A DNA stretch of 64,000 bases. Source: Psilocybe azurescens (taxonomy: Eukaryota; Basidiomycota; Agaricomycetes; Agaricales; Agrocybaceae). The notes under the pieces are model-generated. The model was not told the origin of the DNA. It searched no databases and worked only from the letters and a program-made list of their open reading frames with translations. Below are positions 57,401 to 64,000 of the stretch, piece by piece (within the stretch, counting starts at the first letter, position 1; each line of letters begins with the position of its first letter). The stretch spans positions 96,826 through 160,825 of the forward strand of contig JAJIRX010000961.1 in assembly GCA_023853785.1 (NCBI GenBank), read 5' to 3'. Both the position numbers and the translations under genes were made by a program.

Positions 57401-58986
57401 GAGGTCTTTCCTTTCCCCACACAATCCATATGGACTCCAGTGGACTCCAGTGGACTCTCTGTCCAGCCAAACTGGCTGACAGATTGTCCAGTCCACTGGA
57501 CTGGAACTGGACTGCAGTCCACTGGAGTCCACTGGACTTGCACTGGACTCCTGCCAAATTTTCAGTCCAGTCTCAGTCCAGTGGATTATGAGTCCAGTCA
57601 AGTCCACTGGAGTCCACTGGAGTCCACTGGACTGGGGCTTAAATATTCACTGAACAACAACAAATAATATATTTATTAGCACAGTCCAGTGGAGTCCAGT
57701 GGAGTCCAGTTGAATCCACTGGAGTCCACTGGATGCAATAATTAACACAATATCCAAAGTATGATCATTAGTTATTAATATTAATTGCAAAAATAAAAGA
57801 GTAAAATCAATTGAAATAAACTCTATGAAATAACAGTTAAATGAAACAATAGTTAAATACACTTGGGAGCAAAGTCTCCTATGGATACAATTTTGTATTT
57901 TGTTCAGTCCGCGGGGTCAAATTTCACAAGCACATGTGACGCGCACACGTGCCCGGCATCGGCCGATCGGCATGACAACCATCAAATGAACGACCCCAAC
58001 CTTTCTTCCGACTACCACCACCACCACCTCGTCGGTCGGAGCCAGGCGACAGCCAACCCGACGCCGGCAGAGGTTGACGACCGAGGACGAGGACAAAGAC
58101 GCAGAAGCGGACGCGGACGGCGGCTGCGACAGGGACAAGGACAGACGCGGACGGCAGGGACGAGGAGGCGGATGTGGATGCGACAGGGACGAGGACGTGG
58201 ACGTGGACGCGACAGGGACGGCGACGCTGGACGCCGACAGGGATGAGGATGGACGGGGACGACAGGGATGAGGACGAGGACGGGACGGGATGGACGGGGA
58301 CGGACGGGGACGACAGGGACGAGGGACGGGGACGGGACGGACGGGGACGACAGGGACAAGGACGGACGGGGACGGCAGGGACAAGGACGAGGACGCCGGA
58401 CGTGGACAGACGGGGATGACAGGGACGGGACGGCAGGGACAAGGACGAGGATGCGGACGCGGACGGCGGCCGCGACAGGGATGAGGACGGACACGGACGG
58501 CAGGGATGAGGACGAGGACGAGGACGCTGGACAGTGGCTGCAACAGCGACAAGGACGGGCATGGCAGCTGCAACAGCGATGGATACGGACGCGGTACCGA
58601 TGACCCGACGGACGACACGTACGATGGTAAAGTACTGCTCCTGCTCCCCCTTTTTTATTTTTTTATTTTATTATCTTTTTCTTCCTTTTGTCTTGGCCCT
58701 CGCATGTAGATATGTAGTAATGTATTAAATAGTTATTAATATACTTTATTCCACTAATCTGAATTTATGTTAAGATTGAATTTATTTACTGTGTCAAGTC
58801 CAGTGGACTCCAGTGGACTACACTTATTTTAGTCCATATTCAATGTATAGTATAAGATCTACTAAAGTGCAGTGGAATCCACTGGAGTCCACTGGACTCT
58901 GTTTACCTTTTTACACTCAGTATATAGGCAAGTCCAGTGGAGTCCACTGGAGTCCATATGGACTGTGTGGGGATGGTAAAGTACTG
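57401..58986. mobile_element. Z element 4 (1.6 kb), 8-bp target duplication
   Basis: Exact duplication GCTTGAAC (57393-57400 and 58987-58994). Left end GAGGTCTTTCCTTTCCCCAC; right, reverse-complemented, CAGTACTTTACCATCCCCAC; both continue into ATATGGACTCC. The left array (57420-57735) has 13 copies of CCASTGG, the right array (58795-58965) has six, mostly 10 bp apart. The core contains CGGTCGGAGCCAGGCGAC (58032) and a GGGACGACAGGGACGAGGAC minisatellite (about 58070-58560), then the AT-rich block near 58705-58780. No tRNA-like unit seen. Confidence 0.87.
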
Positions 58987-59204
58987 GCTTGAACATAAAA
59001 TCCCAGCTTCCATCAAATCGAAAATGACTCTAACGGTAGAATCCACTCATCATTAAGTCTAATTAAGCTGATTTACTACCAGATGGAATTCAATTTCAAA
59101 ATGATTACAGTATATTTACTAAGGCTCTAACACCTGAATCCATTGGTATGTTGTCTCAACCAATAACTATGATTAATCCGACTCTCACTTCATAACTGCT
59201 TTAG

Positions 59205-61249
59205 AGCCTCAGATAAATGCTGTGGCCAACATGGTTGAAGACACTATAGATAAAGACAGAGCATATGTCGGGAGCACATTATCGAAAACCTTCAGGCCCG
59301 ATGCGGAAGCCCGTTTTGTGCATACAAGGCACGTCAATGTCAGGCGAGATGGCCACCGCCACCAAGGTCAAGCCGATACCCGGCTCCCGAATCTTGATCA
59401 AATAGGGATGCCTTCCGCTGTACAAGAGCCATATGTCTTTGTATGTGAAAGATTCAACTTTGTGGTAAAGACATTTACTCAAGATATTCTTTAGCATTAC
59501 ACCAGGGAACAACTTCAAGACATACATGAAAACGTGAGGGGAGCCTCCTTGGGCCTCCCTTATGTAGACACTGCCTATGTGTTACAAAACACGCGGTATA
59601 ATCAATTGCAAATGGAAACGGCACAGGTAGAGATTATGCAGAGGGCATTGGAAGAAGTTACAAAGGCGGCAGATATGCTCACACCTTGGCTTTAAATAAT
59701 TACATTTCAATTATTATAACTTGAATACGAAGCGGTATCTGAATAACACGAAGTGTTAAACTGCGGCGGCCGATGCTGGCCAAAATGTGATACAGGTCAT
59801 GTGACTCGTCTGCCTAATTGATCAAGTTGAACTTTGCTTCTTAATTTAAACCATGAACATGAAACAAGTACAGCTCATTACACCGCATTCAACCATTCTG
59901 CAACAGACTTCCTTTGATGAGAGGGAAGCCATAGTGCGTCTTAAACTACACTTAATGATGTCTCGCTTACGTACTGCAGTTTGGACTGTAATGACGAGAC
60001 CTACAAGCGCCCGAAGAACAATTTGCACGAAATCTTACAGACAAACTTGTATGTGATATCAATTGTTATTCTCGCACGCTAATTTGAACTACAGGTCTTA
60101 ATACTTGCACATATTGGTCACTGTGCACTTCACGGATATTGCGTATACCCCCCTTACCTGTTGCGGGAATTCTCTGATGCATGGTTTAAGGAGTTAAAGA
60201 AAGGACCTAAGATTGATCCACTCAAAGTTGATTTTCCTGGATCCATCAATATGGAATTCAATGCCGACAGCGACCTCGCAATCCTTGGCATGACCAAAGA
60301 ACATTCCTATTGGTGGCAAGGTCAGCCAACCGGTCAGGTGGAACCGATTGTGACGGTTGAAGTTATTGAGGGGCATTTTGAAGCATACTACACTGAGGTA
60401 TGAGCATGTCGCTTGGCTGTAAGAAATGGTTGAATCAAATAAATTTCCAGCACCTTTGAAGCCATGCGGCTGCTGGTGAAAATACCAGTGATAGCATGCT
60501 CAAAGATGGTGTACCTGGAATGGCTGAGCGGCGTCCGAATCACACCACCACTGTGGTAGCGGAGCCCGGATGTCCGAACTGTGAACCGATTCGGGATGTG
60601 TTGAGACATGCCCATGATAAGCTTAATCAAGCCAGGTTTATAATGAATGAATATATTCAGAGCGGCAAGGATGCCAAAGAACAATCTAGCCATGTCATTG
60701 GGGGATATGGGGCTGCTGTGGAACTCGCTGAGGAACTTGGAGAAGACTTCTACGCACTCCCGGACGCCGCTTTTCCAAAAACACCACCGCCTACTTTATC
60801 CAAAGGTGATTCCACCCGCACCAGATACACATCGCCCCAGAACCTATGTCTGTAATCGTCCAGGAGTATCCTTACCTTCTATAACGGGTTCAGTTATTCC
60901 GTCAACAGGAAGAGCGACGGCGACGGCAGCAGCCATGGAACCTGTTGATGTTTCCATGGGAGACAACGTCCTGACGAAGATTCAAGTTCATGATAGTGAC
61001 CATAGTAGTGACACCACAACGTCTGTTCCGGAAGGGTTTACAGATCCTGAATGGTCAGACAGTCAAGATGGCAGCAATCAGGTAGACATCGACATGCCTT
61101 TCAATGATAGTGCAGTCGACCAATCCATTGGTTTACCGCTTGGATGTGCAGATACTGTACTTCACGGTCCATCGGAAATGGAAGAAGTACATGTAACAAA
61201 CTCGATCACTAGCGGGGAGGAAAAAGAGAGGCGTCAACTGCTTCCATAG
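59205..61249 (+). pseudogene. Decayed multi-exon gene of unknown function
   Basis: Open pieces in order: MVEDTIDKDRAYVGSTLSK...PYVFVCERFNFVVKTF (59231-59493), EQLQDIHENVRGASLGLPYV...ADMLTPWL (to about 59695), GYCVYPPYLLREFSDAWFKE...EGHFEAYYTE (about 60137-60400, followed by a GTATGAG donor), PGCPNCEPIRDVLRHAHDKL (60568 on), and an acidic stretch HDSDHSSDTTTSVPEGFTDP (about 60988-61050). After the 60400 intron the expected frame reads KPCGCW and then TGA, a probable nonsense change. No domain is recognised with certainty. It lies directly upstream of the dioxygenase and could be the N-terminal part of the same locus or a separate gene. Confidence 0.45.
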
Positions 61250-61772
61250 CAAGGCCGGAGGCTGATGAGTAGTTTCAAGAGGCGATAAAAATACATGTAT
61301 GCAGTAGAAAAGGCAATAATCCAACAGCAGTTTGATTTAAATGAGGTAGTCACTATTATAATAATTGTCCCGGCATCCCGACGCACTGCCATTGTATCAA
61401 CCACGGCCTCTAAGAAGTCATAATCATGTTTTAATAGACAAAATATCGCTGGTCTGATTCTCACCCTCTTTCCAAACTAGTCTTTCATTTCAATGATATT
61501 GCCGTGAATTAACCAACTTGGCTAGAAGGAGCCCAACTAACCCAACACTCTTTTCCTCATGTAAAAGCAATGCAGCATGCAAGGACGGTTGCCGGGACAT
61601 TGAGCGGCATGTCGTAGGACGCTGACTGAGTAATGCAATAAAGGTTCCTGGGTTGTGCTTCACATGTAAACCTGACTACTGACATACAGTAATGTGGGTG
61701 CTGGGCAGTGAGGCCATTGAGCGGCGGCCACCTGTGTACACTCACCGTCCGTTTTTCCACGCATTCAACACC

Positions 61773-63160
61773 GGATGGCGGAGCCCGCACTGCAAGAAAA
61801 AAATCGTTACGCGCGTGCTGAAGACATTCATGGTGGGAGCATTCCCACGTGGTTTGAGATATGCGAATGTAGAAGTTTGAATGCAAGGTTAAAATTTGCT
61901 ATCATCATGCAAAACACTCCAGAACAAGCATCAGGCCTGACATGGGAAGTGGCGCTGTACATTATTCGGAAGTTTGACCTAGCAGTAGCCCGCTCTGCAG
62001 AATACTGTCCCTTTCCTGCAAATTGGGACCTGGAATTTCTGCATGAAGTCAATCTAGCCATGGAAGTCCTCATTATGGCAACTCAAAACAAAAGTGTGTC
62101 CCCAATATATACGTATAGTTGTTACAAGTTCAATATAATTGCAGGGAACACGGAGTTGGAGGGTAGAAGACTATGTTAAGCAAATGACAACAAACTGCAC
62201 AGGACGCAATTCTCTTGTGGAAAAGAAGTTGAAGAAGAATTTTCCTCCATTGTTCTCTCCGAGTCACTACACGGCCAATCCCTGGCCATAGTGGATAAGG
62301 ACGATAAATGTCTGTTTTGGTATTTGCCAGGAATTCTAACTGATAAGTGGAGGGTGAGTAAACAGGCCGCCGCTGTGATCATGTCGCTGACCAGCGCCCC
62401 ACTTTACTGTATGTCTGTAGAATCAGGTGTGGGAAGACATGCAACACTTGTCCAAAATCCTTGTTGTAAACAAAGGATCCAAAAGTTGGAGAACATCACC
62501 TCGGCATTACAATGACAAGGAAGGCTGGTTGCAGCCTGGAGAAGCGAACCTTTCTCCAGCCTGGTTCCAACAGGGTCATGAGGTCGGTCACCGAATGATG
62601 TTATATTCTCAATACATAATGCTATTGCACAGAAAACAAATTATTTGGAGGTTTCAAAGGAACCTTAGAAATGATGATACAATTATCTGGCTGGAAAGAA
62701 TAATTAAATCTCAGGCAATCATTGGTGGGATTCTCAGAATCATTCAACCTTATCTATTTATCATTGGTATCAACGCCCTCCTCGGACTTGCGCTCAAGTG
62801 GGAGGAGATTGGTCAGCGACTACATTCCGAATACTTCAAGTTTGGGGGATGCCATTCAACGTTATAAGTGTCATAAGTAATCACGACACACCATTTCACC
62901 GGGATAACGGATCCGACCATCGTTGGTTCGACATCCTTTCTGCTCTGGGAAATTATCAAAATGGAGTGTTTGAAATCCCAGGAATAGGCTTACAAGTGAG
63001 GTATGACCCAGGGACCATTATTGCTTTACTCGGACGTGTCCTACGACATGGCGCTAAATGCCCGGTGACCGTGCTTGCGTTGCATTTATATGAGGAAAAG
63101 CATGCTGGGTTATTTGGGTTCATTTCAACCAAGTTGGTCAATTCATGGCGATATCATTGA
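61773..63160 (+). pseudogene. TET/JBP-like 2-oxoglutarate/Fe(II) dioxygenase, frameshifted
   Basis: Enzymes of this fold oxidise methylated bases in DNA. The C-terminal frame has the metal-binding HxD in DTPFHRDNGSDHRWFD (His 62897, Asp 62903), GVFEIPGIGLQVRYDPGTII and the distal His in LGRVLRHGA (63047), the pattern of the basidiomycete TET/JBP expansion. Upstream: MAEPALQEKNRYARAEDIHG (61773), intron GTGTGTCC...TTGCAG (about 62092-62142), LAIVDKDDKCLFWYLPGIL (about 62283-62340), intron about 62354-62420, then SQAIIGGILRIIQPYLFIIG. A one-base loss near 62840 separates WEEIGQRLHSEYFK from WGMPFNVISVISN. Without correction the active site is out of frame, so it is called a pseudogene; a sequencing error is possible. 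Confidence 0.7.
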
Positions 63161-63169
63161 GGATAAAAC

Positions 63170-63640
63170 CATAGTTTGGGAAGAGGGTGAAAAATATTTA
63201 TGGTCTGGTTTATAGAACAAGTGGTTTCTGTCTTTAATTTAACAATTTGGGGGCCTGATATTGACATAATGGACATATTGTGACGCCGGAGGAAACATAA
63301 TTATGAAACCCCAATTTTGATCGAGCGGCCGCAAACTGCGATGGTTATCCTTAATACACTGTGAGACTCAGTGAGGTATATAGAGGAATAATGGATTTCA
63401 GAATAAGTCATATCAGAACAAATACTGATGTACGTTATGCAGTCCCGGCGCCTAAAGCGAGTCTCTGGGAGGTAAGGCCATCAAACGCACTACTGGGACG
63501 CACAAATTGAAAGAGACATTATACTTTTCATGTTGTTGTTAGCTTGTCGACATTTTCAATACCTGAACTATTGTGCCGGTGTCCGGTGAAGACATGATAT
63601 GAGTTCTCAATTTGCAGATCGGGAACCGACTTCAAAATAT
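63170..63640. other. No recognised gene
   Basis: AT-rich stretch after the dioxygenase stop. GCGGCCGCAAACTGCGATGG near 63326 weakly recalls AACTGCGGCGGCCGATG near 59760, but no element could be delimited. Confidence 0.4.
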
Positions 63641-63647
63641 CTGAACA

Positions 63648-63911
63648 CTACTCACCTGTACATCTTTCGTGAGCCCGCAAAACAATAGGTCGTTCATATT
63701 GCGATAGAGAAGATGTTTTCAAAGTGGACGATCTGTAAAGCTGATTAGGAGGGAGTCGTCGGGAGCCGGCCATTTGTCCTGTCTTAGTCGTGTGCATGTA
63801 TCGCTTCCAATAAACGGGTGTCCGTCGATCCCAACTGCCACAGGTACAAACATCCAAATTACATGCATCATAAATCACGCCACGTTTAACATCATTAGTC
63901 CACAACTTCAA
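63648..63911 (-). CDS. Possible exon of an unknown gene continuing beyond the window
   Basis: 87-residue open segment with Cys pairs (CNLDVCTCGSWDRRTPVYW) and basic residues. No homologue recognised. It may be a chance frame; its neighbours do not help. Confidence 0.25.
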   Translation of the reverse strand: MKLWTNDVKRGVIYDACNLDVCTCGSWDRRTPVYWKRYMHTTKTGQMAGSRRLPPNQLYRSSTLKTSSLSQYERPIVLRAHERCTGE

Positions 63912-64000
63912 CGCTAACTTCCCTTCACTCTATTATACTTTATGCGGTTCCACGTTGGTCCCACGTTGGTCTTCGGGCCGGTTGTCTGGACAGTGAATGC

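Noticed and set aside
57917..58618. Minus-strand open frames of 160-233 residues in Z element 4
   Set aside because: Same minisatellite effect; composition is purely repeat-driven.

Overview
This window comes from a fungal nuclear genome, most likely a mushroom-forming basidiomycete (Agaricomycetes). The evidence is short GT...AG introns of about 50-70 nt, NACHT genes of the fungal NLR type, a TET/JBP-like dioxygenase, Ty3/Gypsy chromoviruses and a DD35E transposon. The genus cannot be read from the sequence. Most of the window is mobile DNA in nested layers, with a tandem gene family and a few accessory genes between.

Layout. (1) Four degraded copies of one coiled-coil, low-complexity gene family lie at 12-1990, 18846-20950, 38690-41990 and 43990-47100. 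Their spacers also match, and two copies are preceded by a short telomere-like CCCTAACCCTAA, so they look like one tandem array pushed apart by insertions. (2) 2559-7242 is a TA-flanked Tc1/mariner-type transposon with an apparently intact three-exon DD35E transposase, a second decayed gene on the other strand, and a nested TA-flanked MITE that splits its right inverted repeat. (3) 7414-18584 is a Ty3/Gypsy element with 309-bp LTRs and a CTACC target duplication; it carries extra ORFs between gag and protease and after integrase. (4) Two NACHT paralogues at 21803-23444 and 35424-38093 flank a second Gypsy chromovirus at 23458-34572. (5) A 1.7-kb TG...CA repeat ('W') is inserted in both Gypsy elements in opposite orientation. 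(6) 48126-49208 is an intact five-exon gene of unknown function. (7) 52433-63160 holds a gene of acidic EIGSD repeats, further decayed exons and a frameshifted TET/JBP-like 2-oxoglutarate dioxygenase.

The most interesting signal is a family of four 1.6-2.7-kb elements ('Z') at 29413-32102, 50163-52320, 53849-56326 and 57401-58986. Three have perfect 8-bp target duplications, and all have hAT-like ends. Each has subterminal arrays of a short, often palindromic motif repeated about every 9-11 bp. The motif differs from element to element but matches between the two ends of one element. Two copies contain a tRNA-like Pol III unit ending in a T run. The cores are GC-rich, hypervariable minisatellites beside conserved intron-like and AT-rich blocks. 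A second theme is that many in-frame stops in decayed genes are TGA where CGA is expected, as CpG methylation and deamination would produce.
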